Assembly: GCA_020631735.1 (NCBI GenBank)
Contig: CM036221.1
Coordinates: 17,961,381 to 18,025,380 of the forward strand
Direction of reading: 5' to 3'
From: Saccharum officinarum
Taxonomy: Eukaryota; Streptophyta; Magnoliopsida; Poales; Poaceae
Length of the DNA: 64,000 bases
Under the pieces are notes generated by a model. The model was not told where the DNA came from and ran no database searches. It saw only the letters and a program-made list of their open reading frames with translations. Shown piece after piece: positions 44,081 through 57,334 of the stretch. Position 1 is the first letter of the stretch. Each line of letters begins with the position of its first letter. Position numbers and translations under genes: made by a program.

Positions 44081-47000
44081 CTAATTCTTTGTGCCAGCAG
44101 TGCAAAGATATTTCAACAAGTACTCATTAGAAGAGCATGTATCTGCCAAATCCTGATGTAGTCTTGTTATAGACTTCTGCAATGATTTCAGAGAAGGAAG
44201 CAAAGTTCTGGAGTTCTGTTGAATATAGTGGCCATGGACCTTACATAGTTCCTATATGATAAAAAGAAACGAATGAGATTAATATATATGGTATATTAAC
44301 CAAAACATCAGTTTAATCGTGGGAAGAAAATGAGGATGATACCTGCGACCACAGGAGGATAAATTCCAGATGGGGACAACTTTCCAAGAGACCAGCGAAA
44401 GCATCAATCAATCTTTGGAGATACTTGTAAGGAATTGCCGAACAAATTGCTCTTACATCAGATGGATCAACTGCGAATATGCACTTCTTAATCAAGGAGT
44501 CCTCATTTAACCGAAGGCTAAGTATAAGGGCTCTCTGCTGTTGGTTTTCTGCAAGAGCTTCCTCTACTTTCTACAAATACCAAACACAGAAATTTGCAAA
44601 TTGATTAGAGTAACTTCAATAGGTAATACACAACAAGAAAGGGCATGAAGTAAATACCTCAGGCGTAACATCAATATCAAGGTCCGTTGGATCAAAAACA
44701 AATGATTCATCAACTGAGTACAATAAAACACCATCAGTGGTTGCTGCACCAAACGATCTTCCTGTTGGAGCAAACTTAACACATTTTGTCCGAGCTATGG
44801 GTCTTCCACGATTTGCCGTTGATCCAGGTAAACCAAGCCCTAAGTTTCCTCTAGTCTGTCGATCAATTCCTTCTTCAACATCACTGTCTTCATTGTCAAT
44901 GAGATCTAGTGCACCAGCATCTGTCATCTTCTTTGAGTTCAGAAAATCAAGAACTCCATCCAATGAGAGATTGCGAGTGATTTGGAATCTACGCAACAGC
45001 ACCTGCTCAAAGAAACACATTAAAACAAGGGTGATTACTAAGCTTCCATCGCATACCGCCATATGCTCACCGTTCAAAGATGCCAACCCACAATGAATGG
45101 CATTTCACGAATCATGTAGTTTCAGTGGTACATAATGGAATTTCACTAGATAAAATGAAAGATTTCTAGCATTATTCCAGACCAAGATATGTGTACAAGC
45201 AAAAATAACGTAAATATCATGTAGTTATGTATTTTAGCCTAAAAGTATGTTCACCATAGCAAATGGAGAAAAGTCAGACTACTACAGCTTCAGATTTGGG
45301 TTCCTAACTAGCTGTTGATGTCATACAGTTCATGGCATGATGACAACAAGTAAAAATTTCGAAAATTAAGCAGAAAGATAGAACATTGGTTAGATAATAG
45401 TAGTAAATAATATCCAGTAAGTGTCCAGAGAGTATTCAAAATGCAGGACCAAAACTGAAGATACACTCATAGTTGTTGGTATTATAAAACTATGCTTCAA
45501 GGTACAAATACAATCATGCCAAGAAGGATTTGCTGACCTGTTCTCCAACATCATACATGCAAATATATTTGGTGTTTCCTCCAGCTAAAATAGAACTTCC
45601 ATCAGCAGAATAGCACAACGTTGTGAAGTACTTTCCTATACTTGTATTAGCTGCAGATCTCCTGTCAGTCATGAGGCGACCCCCAGCAATATCCCTGCGA
45701 CCCTCAATGGTATACATCAACAAACCTTCAGATGGATCCCAGAAATGGATTAGGCCATCTAAAGTACTGCATGCTATCTGCCTTCCATCAGGTCGATAAG
45801 CTAAAGTAAGAACATCGTGTGAGTGCTGAAAAGTTTCCACTGCGCCCTTGCTCTCAAAGACATCCCAAAGGCGAACAGTTTTGTCCCATGATGATGAAGC
45901 CAGAATAGCCTACCAAACAAAGCCCAGTTATTGCTTTGATGAACTTACATAACATACAGAACAGAAAATACTGAAATGGATCAAAATGCTCTTGCAGAAT
46001 CATAAAGTAGTGACTTTTGTAACTAATTGTAGTTCTGAAAAGAAAGTCAAACAAAATATACCAAGCATTCTCTTACATTGATTGGTGAAAACATTAGACC
46101 ATGCACTGGTCCTTCATGGCCACTGAGTACATCCAACAATCGACCAGTTTTCATTGACCAAACAAATATCTGCATGGAAATGTTTTGGTTGTCAAGGGAG
46201 CTTGATGTGAAGCATAAGACATGAAAAATTTGGGGATAAAAGGTTGCTGCAGACACACACACCTCAAATGAATCAAGTGTTCCAGCACATATTACTTCTC
46301 CACTCTGGTCTGCGGTTAAAGAAACAAACTGCCTAGGTGAAGGAGTGGTAAATGTTCTGAAGTTGCGATAGCGGAACAAATCCCATGCTCGAATAGTCCC
46401 GTCAAGGGAGGCACTTAGAAGAGAATGGTTATTGGCCATAAAATGAACTGCAGTAACAGCATTTGTATGCTCTGAAAATGTTATGAAACAGAACCCAGAT
46501 GAAACTGTCCAGACCTGCAACACATCAGTTACATTGTCAAACTTGCTGTGCAGGACATTAACACTAACTAAATGGATTTCTTAAATATTTTTGCAAAATT
46601 AATGTTATCGCCAAATACCGATAGTAGGCACTACTCTTTCGTTTGAATAAATAAGCGTGGTATGAGTAAGCAGCTCAATGAGGCAAGGACAGAGTTAACT
46701 TTTAATTGCATGAAGATGGAGGGCCAGTTTAGTGATTTGGACTTAAATTATGAAGCAAATTTTCTCTGGCTGTCTCACAAAGCACTAGATAGTATGATCA
46801 GGGAAAAGATCGTCATAAGAAAAATTCAGTTTTCAATGGATTGAGCAAAAAGGATTGCATATCAACAATTCATGTGTGATGAGATTGTGTTCACAGAAAC
46901 AATGGAGATCATGCATAGCAAAAAAGAAGAGAAGGGCATGATTGAGATCGTAAATGCTATTGCTTAGCACACACCTTGACTTTGTTATCGTCAGCTCCAG

Positions 47001-48153
47001 TGGCCAATAACTGAGAATCTGGTGAGTATGCGATGCAATTCACATCAAAGTAGTGTCCCTGCTGTTTCAAAATGTAGCTCTCCGACCGCCACTCCCACAC
47101 CAGAAGCTGCCCAAGTTTGGCGCATCCAAAGACAAGCCAATTCCCCAAACTGTTGAAAATAGCAGTGGTGATCTTCTCTCTTGAAATTGACAGCAAGTGG
47201 AGGCACACAAAGTCTGGCATCTGGTACAGCCCAAATACTCCACTAGAGAATCCAACCACCACCATGTCAAGCTCCCGGTGGTAATCACATGCTGTTAACT
47301 TAGCCGGTGACTGCATGAAGAAATGCTTCTCCTGCAGCTCCCACTTTGCCAAATGCAGCTTAGTATCTGGTTCCTCCAATTCTCCCAAAATCTTCCTTTT
47401 CCTGCTCCCACCATCGAGTTCCATGACATCATTCTGTTCTGACCCCTGCTCTGGCGTCCCTGGTGATGTATCATTTTCCTCATTTCCTTGCACCAAATTC
47501 CATGTAAAGATAGCTCCATCCTTGGAGACTGTATAAACCCCCTTGACTCTCCCTGTCTTCTTATCCGTGGCAAAGAAGGCACCTACGACCGCCGCGCGAT
47601 GGCCAAGGAAGAGGAAGGGCTTGCCTCCTAGTCCCTTCTTGACAGGCAAGAGCCGAGCTGTCAGGTCCTTGCAGGACGCGAGGAGGAACGCAGAGTCCGG
47701 GGACCAGTCGAATGCTGTGACGCCAGCGGCGAAGCCCGGGAAGGTGCGGAGGAGGTGGAAGGGGAAGAACTCCCTGCGGAACCCCGGCGAGCGCCAGATC
47801 TGCACGACCTTCCCGACGGCCACGGCGATGAGCTGACCGTCGGGGCTGAAGCGGACGGCTGACGGCGCACCCTTGAAGGAGACGCGGTGGAGGACGGCGC
47901 GGCGGCGGAGGTTGGCATAGAGCGCGCGGCCGTTGTCATCGGCCGCGAGGAGGAAGTCGCCCGAGGGGGAGGCGGCCAGGCGGGTGACGTTGGACGAGGA
48001 CTCGAAGGGGAGGGTGAGGGACGATGAGGCGGCGAGGTCGGTGGAGGCCACGCGGTTGCCGACAGCGGAGAGGAGAACGGATGAGTCTCCAGCGAAGACG
48101 GCGTCGCCGCCGCGGTACGGCGCGCCGAGGAGGTTCTGGAAGCGGTAGTTCAT
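44081..48153 (-). CDS. PWP2: PWP2, WD40 subunit of the UTP-B small-subunit processome complex
   Basis: PWP2 (periodic tryptophan protein 2) is a nucleolar scaffold of the UTP-B complex, which acts with U3 snoRNP in 18S rRNA processing. Seven exons on the minus strand: 48153-46975, 46514-46263, 46169-46077, 45909-45538, 45002-44658, 44570-44343, 44251-44081. Every exon is a multiple of three and all splice sites are GT-AG; total 879 residues, close to the plant family length. The start MNYRFQNLLGAPYRGG is typical. Many WD40 blades follow, for example VRFSPDGQLIAVAVG, VTAFDWSPDSAFLLA, NCIAYSPDSQLLATG, LLSASLDGTIRAWD and SSWDKTVRLWD. An acidic insert with KRK (about residues 225-255) interrupts the first propeller. 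Residues about 770-823 (LNEDSLIKK to ILLWSQ) match the C-terminal Utp12-type domain. No defects seen. Confidence 0.96.
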
Positions 48154-48198
48154 GGCGGGAGAAGAGGGAGGGGGAAGGCGGTCGGGTGGGCGGCCGCC

Positions 48199-48271
48199 TA
48201 GGGTTTTGGGGGACGAGGGGAACCGGCTCGACGACGACGAGGGGGTTTTAGTTTTGAGTGGGCTGTGGGCT
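48199..48271 (-). promoter_or_regulatory. Telo-box and site II motifs upstream of PWP2
   Basis: On the plus strand TAGGGTTT at 48199-48206 (AAACCCTA on the gene strand, a telo-box) lies 46 bases above the ATG. Two TGGGCT words at 48259-48264 and 48266-48271 are site II elements. This combination is known to mark plant ribosomal-protein and ribosome-biogenesis promoters, which fits PWP2. Confidence 0.7.
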
Positions 48272-48870
48272 TGTGGCTTCTTCTGATAGGAGGGAAGAAC
48301 TCGCCGCTAGGGCCGCTGGCTTCCGCGGAGGAGTCAGTCTTTCGGGGCGCAGTCACAAAAGGGCCAGATAGGGCTTATGTAACGGTGGCCCAAAACATAG
48401 AAGAAGGTGAAGGAAATTTTCAGGTGCTCCTTTTATTCTTCCTGATGATCTAGGGTTTCAACAAGGTTTTCATCTACACCGTCAGTTTGAGCAATCCAAC
48501 GGTGGAGACGGAGATGAAGTTGTTGGACCTTGGGCCTTTGGGCTACTCCGAGCATATTCAGCCCTTTACTTTTTTTATTTTTGACAAATTAAGGCATGCT
48601 TGTGAAGTAGCGTTCTAATGAAATTATTTCATTTGCCCAAAATATTTTTACATAAAAAATACTAAATATATGTTGTTCTGTTCACACTTCAAAACTATAA
48701 AACTTGTTTACTATTTTCTAGAGTTTAAATGAATCCTATTAATAGTCGTTCAAAAAAGAACTACGTGTACCTCCAATAAATTTGAAAATAAATAGAACTA
48801 TACATCCTTCATAAATAGAAATATCTCTCACTTAGTTATATAGCCAAGTTTAGACATCATTACATTTGAA
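48272..48870. other. PWP2 distal upstream region
   Basis: Further TGGGCC/TGGGCT-type words occur at about 48383 (ggtggccca), 48531 and 48539. From 48560 the DNA becomes AT-rich, with nothing recognisable until the tandem repeats. Confidence 0.5.
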
Positions 48871-50850
48871 TTCAAGGCATTTCTACAGAGTCGGATTATA
48901 CATGGTTCACAAAATGGATGGCCATTTCGTGGAATCCACACTATAACTCCTAAGTTTCCACAACTCTCATGCATTTCAGTGTCGTATGCACCTTAAACTT
49001 TTTCTCAACCATGTACGTACCACAAGTTAAGGAAACACAAAGTTTTAGATTTTTCAGGATTAGTTTGCTACTTTATACAGTTTAAATGAATTTCTGTGTG
49101 CAGGTACGAAGTAATTAGAGGTTGAATTGAGGCTACACTTGAAATGATTCAAAATGGTACTAAATTTTTATACTTGGACTCATATGTCCTAGTGTACCCA
49201 TTTGGATGGAGGTAGATGGAAAATTATATTATTTTGAAGAGATAATTCAACCTCCCCCCATCTAGTTTAGCACAAAATAAATACAAGGTACCAAATTTTT
49301 ATACTTGGACTCATATGTTCTAATGTACCCATTTGGATGGAGGTACATGGAAAATTATATTATTTTGAAGAGATAATTCAACCTCTCTCATCTAGTTTAG
49401 CACAAAATAAATACAATAAGACCAAAATTGATCAGATAAATCTAAGATTTTGTGTGGAGTCATAATTTGGGTGTACATGCTTGCACAAAAAAATTCAAGA
49501 CATTTCGACGGAGCCAGAATAAACATGGTTCACAAAATGAATGTGCCATCTCGTGAATCCTGACTACAACTCCTAAGTTTCCACAACTCTCATGCATTTC
49601 GGTGTCGTATGTGCCTTAAACTTTTTCTCAACCATGTACGTACCACAAGTTAAGGAAACACAAAGTTTTAGATTTTTTAGGGTTAGTTTGCTACTTTATA
49701 CAGTTTAAATGAATTTCTGCGTGCCGGTACGAAGTAATTAGAGGTTGAACTGAGACTACCCTGAAATGGTCCAAAATGGTACCAAATTTTTATACTTGGA
49801 CTCATATGTACCCATTTGGATGGAGGTAGATGAAAAATTATATTATTTTGAAGAGATAATTCAACCTCCCCCATCTAGTTTAGCACAAAATAAATACAAG
49901 GTACCAAATTTTTATACTTGGACTCATATGTCCTAGTGTGCCCATTTGGATGGAGGTAGATGGAAAATTTTGGCCCTACTCGCTTGGCTGAAAAGTCATG
50001 GCTGAAAGTACTGTTCGCTGATTTATTGTGAGAGAAAAATACTGTTCATTGGCTAAAAAAATACGGTTTATAAGACAAGCGAACGGGGCCTATATTATTT
50101 TGAAGAGATAATTCAACCTCACTCATCTAGTTTAGCACAAAATAAATACAATAATGACCAAAATTGATCAGATAAATCTAAGATTTTGTGTGGAGTCATA
50201 ATTTAGGTGTATATGCTTGCACAAAAAAATTCAAGGCACTTCGACGGAGCCAGAATATACATGGTTCACAAAATGAATGTGGCAACCCGTGGAATCCTGA
50301 CTACAACTCCTAAGTTTCAACAACTCTCATCATTTCATGCATTTCGGTGTCGTATGCACCTTAAACTTTTTCTCAACCATGTACGTACCACAAGTTAAGG
50401 AAACACAAAGTTTAAGATTTTTCAAAGTTAGTTTGCTACTTGCTACAATTTAAATGAATTTCTGCGTGCCAGTACGAAGTAATTAGTGGTTGAACTAAGG
50501 CTACCCTCGAAATGATCCAAAATGGTACCAAATTTTTATACTTGGACTCATATGTCCTAGTGTACCCATTTGGATGGAGGTAGATGGAAAATTATATTGT
50601 TTTGAAGAGATAATTCAACCTCCCTCATCTAGTTTAGCACAAAATAAATAAATACAATAATGACCAAAATTGATCAGATAAATCTAAGATTTTGTGTGGA
50701 GTCATAATTTGGGTGTACATGCTTGCACAACAAAATTCAAGACGTTTTGACAAAGCTGAAATATACATGGTTCACAAAATGAATGTGTCATTTCGAGAAA
50801 TCCTGACTAAAAAAATTCAAGGTATTTCAACAGAGACGAGCCCAGAGAGA
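48871..50850 (+). repeat. Tandem array of 0.5-0.7 kb units
   Basis: The landmark ttcaaggcatttc (and variants) starts at 48871, 49494, 50230, 50736 and 50816. Full units share aaatgaatgtg, cctaagtttccacaactctcatgca, ttaaactttttctcaaccatgtacgtaccac, and gatggaggta(g/c)atggaaaattatatt. Unit lengths are about 623, 736 and 506, plus partial units. The variation comes from internal partial duplication (ggtaccaaatttttatacttgg repeats within units 1 and 2) and a 119-bp MITE in unit 2. Non-coding. Confidence 0.85.
49972..50090. mobile_element. 119-bp MITE inside the tandem array
   Basis: Ends GGCCCTACTCGCTTGGCTG and, inverted, GGCCCCGTTCGCTTGTCTT. The other repeat units show the uninterrupted site (ggaaaattatattatt), which confirms insertion. 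Family not named with certainty; similar GGCCCCGTTCGCTT elements are frequent in grasses. Confidence 0.8.
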
Positions 50851-51519
50851 GAAAGGAGGGAGTCACAGGCTGGGCCAGCTGGTCCAGAGGCCTCCGTCCT
50901 CTTGTGCTTCGCGGTGAGGGTTTGGGTCAAGATCTAGTTGGTCCGACCTCCTCTAAACTATCTCACTCCTAAACTTTTTTTTAATAAATCTCACTTCTAA
51001 GCTCTACTAGCACACAAATGTATACATGTGTACATACTCATTTATGTGTACATGTATACGCACATTTACCAAGCAAACATTACTTAATATTTCGTAAAAA
51101 GGAAAAAATGAACAACTTATGGGTTTGAGTATACGTGTGAGAGATGTGGCTACAGAAATATACTGACGTATACTAAATCATTAATTGATGAGAATTAATA
51201 ATGGAAATATACTAATGTATACTAAATCATCCTGGTTCAAGGATGGGAATGAAGTGCTCGAAATATCAAAACCATCTTCATACACTTAAAAAGAATCGTC
51301 GTAGAATCAACAAGTATCCACAGATTAATCCGTGAAAAGTCATTGTTCTAATAAACTTCACGTTTTCCGTGGTATCCCTTCATCCCTCATAAACCTGAGT
51401 TTACAGCTGCAAGCATCATCGCGGTGGCGGTATAGTGCTGTGCATCCATGTTTTGTTTCCAATTCTACGGGTCAAGGTTCGAATCCTAACCATGTAAATT
51501 TTTGGCATTTTTTCCCTAA
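50851..51519. other. Unassigned intergenic sequence
   Basis: A GC-richer patch (50835-50945) is followed by AT-rich DNA with local duplications (tacatgtgtacatactcatttatgtgtacatgtatac near 51020; actaatgtatactaaatcat twice near 51165-51230). No gene seen. Confidence 0.4.
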
Positions 51520-52653
51520 CTAGCAAATATGCCCGTGTGTTGCAACGGGAGAAAAAAATATCAAATACATTCATGGAAAATGATGATGGGAAGGGTTACA
51601 TGTCTATTTATGTTTTTTCGTTTCTATGAAATTTAAGACCTCTAATTTATTTTAGGATAACCATGCATCTATAATATAAGTTAAAATAGGTAATAATATA
51701 ACAATGTCCAATTAAACTTGTATCAAATTAAATAAAATAATTTTTTTCTTTCACGGAAAAGCATAGAAATATTTAGATGTAAATGTATCATACTATCCAT
51801 GTGTTTCTATAGTTAAATATTTAGTTTCGTCATTTTATTCGAGGACCATAAAAATCCGTAGTTGGAAACTCTGATTAAAGTCGTCTAGGAGTTAGTCGTT
51901 GATGTGTCAAGAATTCTGATGCTTGTGACAAGAGACCTCTCAATTTTTCACATGGCAACTCCCGTTGAGGATTGCAGAGATACAATTATTTAGACGTGAT
52001 TAGAAAGTAAATTGATCAAGATATCATCTTACTGATTGATTAGTTGGACCGTCGAGTAATCTAAAATTTAATAAAATAGGTTTTGTTTTTAATCAAATCA
52101 CAAAACTGCATAAAATGGCAATGGTTCAAAGAATAGTGTTGTGTTTTTTATTTGGTTTTACATTTGTTTGAGAAAAAACAAAAACAAAACACCGCAGTGA
52201 GGAGAAGATTTTGTGAAAAAATAAGACCGAGCGGATGCACAACAGAGGAACGTGCGGGCTAGACAAAAAAAAAACTTGCGGATAAAAAATTTAGGAACAA
52301 AAAACACCTTAGCTGAAGAAAAAGATTTTGAAAAATTAAAATAGAATCAAGCGGATGCTCTACAGAGGAACGTGCGGGCTAGATAAAAAAACTTGTGGAC
52401 AAAAACATTAGGAACGTGAGGACTAAAAGTTGTATATTTGCCTAATTTTTACTCTTACTTTCCTTTTGTATTTAGTTTAGGATTAGGATTCAATATCAAA
52501 TATGATCAGGTCTATTTATATTATGATTCTAACTCGTAAGAGCATGGACTGTATATATAAGTCCTGATGGAAGAAACTTTACATTGTTCGGAGGGAGACG
52601 GACAAACAAATGGATGGACAAAAAAAAGCCTAAAATTTTGCCTCTTTATTATT
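51520..52653 (-). mobile_element. Helitron-like element, minus orientation
   Basis: The left edge read on the minus strand is a short hairpin (CCCGTTGCAACACACGGG) followed nine bases later by CTAG and then T, matching a Helitron 3' terminus (hairpin, CTRR, T). The right edge is the family-shared end cctaaaattttg-cctctttattatt, seen also at about 56980-56995. The interior includes a two-copy repeat of about 120 bp around cagaggaacgtgcgggctaga (52242 and 52362). No helicase; a non-autonomous remnant. The 5' end lacks a clear TC start. Confidence 0.5.
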
Positions 52654-52654
52654 A

Positions 52655-55600
52655 CTAGCAAAATACTCGTGCATTGCAACGAAACTATAAATTACTATAC
52701 TACTGGCGATTATAGTGGTAACATGATAGTGCTACGTGTGGGCATAGCGGCCGCTACGAGCTAGCTTAAACCGGCGACATGCATGGTAGTCACGATGTGC
52801 GGTGTCAGTGGCATGGCAGCCACCACACAGACCTAGGCCCCGCACTACACTATGACAAGGTTGACAACATAGGGCTTGTGCGTACATGGCTCCTACGATG
52901 GCGTGGACGTGGCCTGACTGCCACGGTTGAGATAACGTGCAGCCTTGACGGTGCCCTTAGCGATCAAGAAGAGTGTGTAAAGTTTTAGATGGCTAGAGGG
53001 GGAGTGAATAGCCTATAAAAAAATTATACACGAATCACTAAGCAAACTTGTTAGAATAACAAACGACGTAAAACGAGTTTTGCTTAGCCTACGGTTGTGA
53101 TGCAAGCCTCTTATCCACAAGTCTAGTAGATTATGATCTCTAGTTCACACAAGGGCTATGTCACTAATTTTACACTAGTGAGCAAGCTAACAACACTACT
53201 AGCAAAGCTACCACTAGAGCTACACAAGATAATCTAGTAAATGTAAATGCAAGAGAGATGATTGTGATTCTTATACCGACGGTGGAGTGAAGACGTTGCC
53301 AATCACCAAGATGATATACAATCAATCAATATTGACAACAACACAATATGAAGACCAATCACCGGGAGACAAGAGACACAGTATTTTTATTCACCCGGTG
53401 TTTACTTGTGCACTGATATGTCACCGGGTGTGTCGACCAACACTTAGATGTTTCTCGGTGTGACCCTCAAGTCACTTGCCCCTCAAGGCACACCACGCAA
53501 GGCACCACAAGACACCACTCTCAAGTGAGGTAATTCAATGACACACGCAATGTATTAGAGTTGCTTTTGGCACTCCGCCGAGGAAAGCACAAGAACCTCT
53601 TACAATCAACCGAAGGTGGCCAAGAACAATCTCCTTCTCTTGCCAACGTCTCCAACAATCTCCAAGCCGGCTAGGAGCGGTACTCTCCAAGAGTAACAAG
53701 AAATCCACCGGCTAAACCACCCACAAGTGCCACTAGATGCCCTCAAGCTATGCAATGTACTTTGGGATCACTCAATCTCACTTTTGATTTACAATCAAGC
53801 AAGAGAGATGAGTAGGAGGGAGAAGCTTTAGCTCAAAAAATGCATAAGAGTGTTAGAAATGTCAAGAGAGCTCTCAAGGGCCGACCAACAAGTATTTATA
53901 GCCTCCATCCTCGAAACTAGCCGTTAGCTTCTCCACACAACAGAAACGGGGATGACAGACTGTTGCCGACCGACAGACGCTGCACAGTAGCGTCTGTCAC
54001 TCCTACGGCCGCCACGTGTTCGACCGTTTGAAATCATCGCGTTCGCGCCCACTGCGTCAGACGCGTCCGACGCTACGTGGGCGCGCGTCTGTCGCACCAA
54101 CAGACGCGGTCCAGAACGCCCTGCTCCGTGCTCGCCGTGACAGACGCGTCTGTCGGACGATCGATAGATGCGGCGCAGCGTCTGACGCTCGCGCGCTCGC
54201 CAGCCCGCCGAACACCGAGCGACAGACGCGTCCGACGCGTCGAGGGCGCGCGTCTGTCACACCGACAGACGCGGCACAGAGAGCACCTTTCCCTCGCGCG
54301 GTCGACAGACGCGCCTGACGGACGAGCGACAGACGCGGCTCGGCGTCTGTTGCTGCCAACGCCTTCGCCGCCTCCGCAGCGCGTGGCCGACAGACGCTGA
54401 CGTCAGTGTCTGTCGCGCGAGCACCCGCGTGTCTAACACCTCTTCTCCGCAGCCCATCTTCCAGGGTAAGCCGACAGACGCGGCGCTAGCGTCTGTCGCT
54501 GCCCCGGCCAGCGTCTGTCTAGTGTTTCTTAGCGAGAAACACTCTCGCGACCTCGCCACTTTCACTTATGAGCTAGACTAAGCATGTGTAACACTTTAGC
54601 ACATGTTTTAGCTCATGAAACACCACGTGACATCGCCTCCAAATCTTGACATTGGCGTAAAGGAAAATAGACATTTCATCTCCTCAAAAACGCTTGAATC
54701 CCGCCTCGCAAGCTCGGCGGGAGGGAGAGAGGACCCCAAACCCCTCTCTACCCCCTCAAACTTCATCACCTTCACAAATGTGCTAACACCAATAAGTGAT
54801 CACCACCTTGTGCACGTGTGTTAGCATTTTCATAATTATTTTCAAAGGTTTTCCAGTTAGCTCACTAAGCCCTACATGCAATGCACTTCATGAATACACC
54901 TAACGGCACCCGTACGTCGAGTAACCGATAAGACTTCCCCTCTTAATAGTTCGGCTATCGATCTTAAACCACTCACACCCCTATGATGTCTTGAGTGCAA
55001 AATAAAATGGCCCTTTGGTTATACCTTTGCCTTGAGCCCATTTTATTTCTCTAAATGATATGATCCACTTTATATCATCACATAACCGTCTCGATCCATC
55101 GACCTTGACTTCACTTGCTCTTTACCGTTGCATCGGTCCGTCGGCGCGCAAATCTTGCTCAAGCTTTACCATCGCATGGTCCTTCGCTTCGAAGCCTCGA
55201 CTTGTCCTTCACCTTCACAACCGGTCTATCGAGCCAAACCTCATCTTGGTCTTCATCATCTTAGTCACATGAGTCAATGTCATGTCTCATATTCAATGAC
55301 CATCTTTATCTAAATCATCCACTTAGATACAAAGGTTAGTCCTAGGTTTCATTAATTAGCCAAAACCAAACAAGGGACTTTCAGAGTGGTGCACATAGAG
55401 AAAATATGATTGTGTTATCGATTCTAGTGACGACGCAGTGGTCGGTAGAGATCAAAAGGAGCTAGATCTCATGAGACTTTGTTGATTGCTCTACTATCGG
55501 TCTACCTAACATGGTATGTAGGCTGTCATAATTTTGTTACACTTACATATCCTTTGTCTTGTCTTGTCTTTGTTGTTCTTCTATTCTCTCGAGAGCTCAA

Positions 55601-56996
55601 CAGGACGTATTTGAAATGGATGAAATCTTAAAAAAAGAACATAATAAATCACGAAATGAAAAACTCATAAAAGATGGAATCTTGAGGAAATAATAAAGAA
55701 ACATGGAAAGAAAACAGGCGGACCAAATCGGAAAAAAGAAAAAAAAAATTGAACGGATTAGGAAAATGATTGGAAGAAACTGAACTGTCGATACAAAAAA
55801 ACGGAGTGATGGACCCAGGGGAATCAAAAAAGAATTAAACAATAGAAACCATCAAAGTCACGGTCGGAGAAAAAGAAAATAGGAAAAAACTAAAAATCGA
55901 AACCAAATAAGATGAGATACATATATAAATTCGTACTCTTACTTTTATTATTTGATTAGAACTCCTATTCTAAATAATAGAAACCAAAGTCACGTTGATG
56001 AGATACCTGCACAAATTTATACTCTTATACAGAACTCCTATTCTGTTTAGTTTAGGATTTTTATAAAGATTCATGATTGAAGAGATCTATTTGGATCAGA
56101 ATATAACTCCTATCTATCCAGATCGGACTCCGTATCATGTTAGAGACGAGAGTTATTTTAACTTGTAGGAGTACGTGTTATATATATAAGTCTGGACGGA
56201 AGAAACTCGATCCAGTAGTTAGAGGAAGATGGACCAAGAAAATTGATGAACAAAAAAAGTAGCCTGAAACATTCATGACGGTTGAATTTAGTCCTTTTGT
56301 TTTTTATATTTATAGGAGAAAAAACAATCGCTTAGATAAACGAGTAATGTGTGAACGTCTCGTAAAATGCTTTTACGGATGCTCAGACGGCACACGCTTG
56401 CAAGGATGAAGAGAACACGTTAGAAAAAAAGAAAAAAGTAAGGTGAATAAAAAAGATGACATAACCATAGTACTTTTTTTCTTTTCTATTTTCCTGATTG
56501 TATTGTTCGGCTTTCCACCATAAAAAACGCTAGGCTCTGGTCTATTACGGAAGTTCCCAGTATTTTCTGGGGGAAAGAAAGTTCCTAGTATTAAAAAAAA
56601 GAAATCGGTCTGTATAATGTACGTATATATCCCGTCAAAGAAAAATAAACACAAAGCATTGTCATCAGATTTGAGGAATCTATTTATACATATAGACACA
56701 AGCTATTCTAACTCGTACGTAAATAAATAAAGCGGTGTAAAATAAAGAACATAACTCTTATCCTTTTCTATTTATTATTAAGAGTTCTATTTAGAGTATT
56801 CAGGATCTGAGAAATCTATTTAGGTTAAGATTTCTATTCTATATTGGTCTAGACGCGAGTTATTCTAACTCGTTGAGCACGAGTTATATATATAAGTTCG
56901 GACAGAAGAAACTCTTGATTGTTCGGTAGTTAGAGGAAGATGAAAAAAAATGAATGGACGAAAAAAAGAGCCTAAAATTTTGTCTATTTATTATTA
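52655..56996 (-). mobile_element. Second Helitron-like repeat region, interrupted by a solo LTR
   Basis: Starts with a diverged copy of the same terminus (CTAGCAAAATACTCGTG at 52655) head-to-tail with the previous element. After the solo LTR (52976-55385) it continues with two copies of the shared right-hand block: gagttatt-taact followed by tatataagt(c/t) and ggacrgaagaaactc at about 56150-56270 and 56855-56995. The region 55386-56860 is AT-rich with A/T runs and no genes. Confidence 0.4.
52976..55385 (-). mobile_element. Solo LTR of a third Sirevirus-like family
   Basis: 2410 bp from TGTAAAGTTTTAGATGG to AAGGGACTTTCA on the plus strand, with a perfect 5-bp duplication GAGTG (52971-52975 and 55386-55390). 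It has the same plan as the other Sirevirus LTRs here (gctagaggggg-gtgaatagcc start, accaaacaagg end, TATA region ttatagcc near 53898). Its CpG-rich zone (53960-54540) is built from GACAGACGCG words, with the palindrome-type word ACAGACGCGTCTGTC, instead of GACCGGACGCG. Confidence 0.93.
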
Positions 56997-57334
56997 GGTA
57001 TAGAAATGCAAAGCGAAAATACAATTATTTTCCTAAAACGCAGAGCAAAAATTGCTAAAACATCTAAGCACCTTGGGGGTCGAGCACAAGATCTCAAACG
57101 CAACAGAGTAGCACCTGTACCACCGCAACTCGGAGATTTTTCTTTAGTTTATATTTATATAAATGGGGTTTTTTGATTTATGCCGTTACAATTTTCCAAG
57201 TTTAAAGATACACCATTACAATTCATCTATTTCGAAAACTTCCATTATAATTCTATCGCTCCTTCGTCCATACCATTGTCTACGCTTTCAGCGTACATGG
57301 ACCCACTATCGGCACGTACGTATACACGGAGACG

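Noticed and set aside
46662..46844. 60-codon plus-strand frame in PWP2 intron 1
   Set aside because: It lies inside the intron between clear GT-AG sites, with no motif and no conserved context.
51420..51500. tRNA gene candidate
   Set aside because: B-box present but no acceptor stem or cloverleaf could be built; kept only as a low-interest finding.
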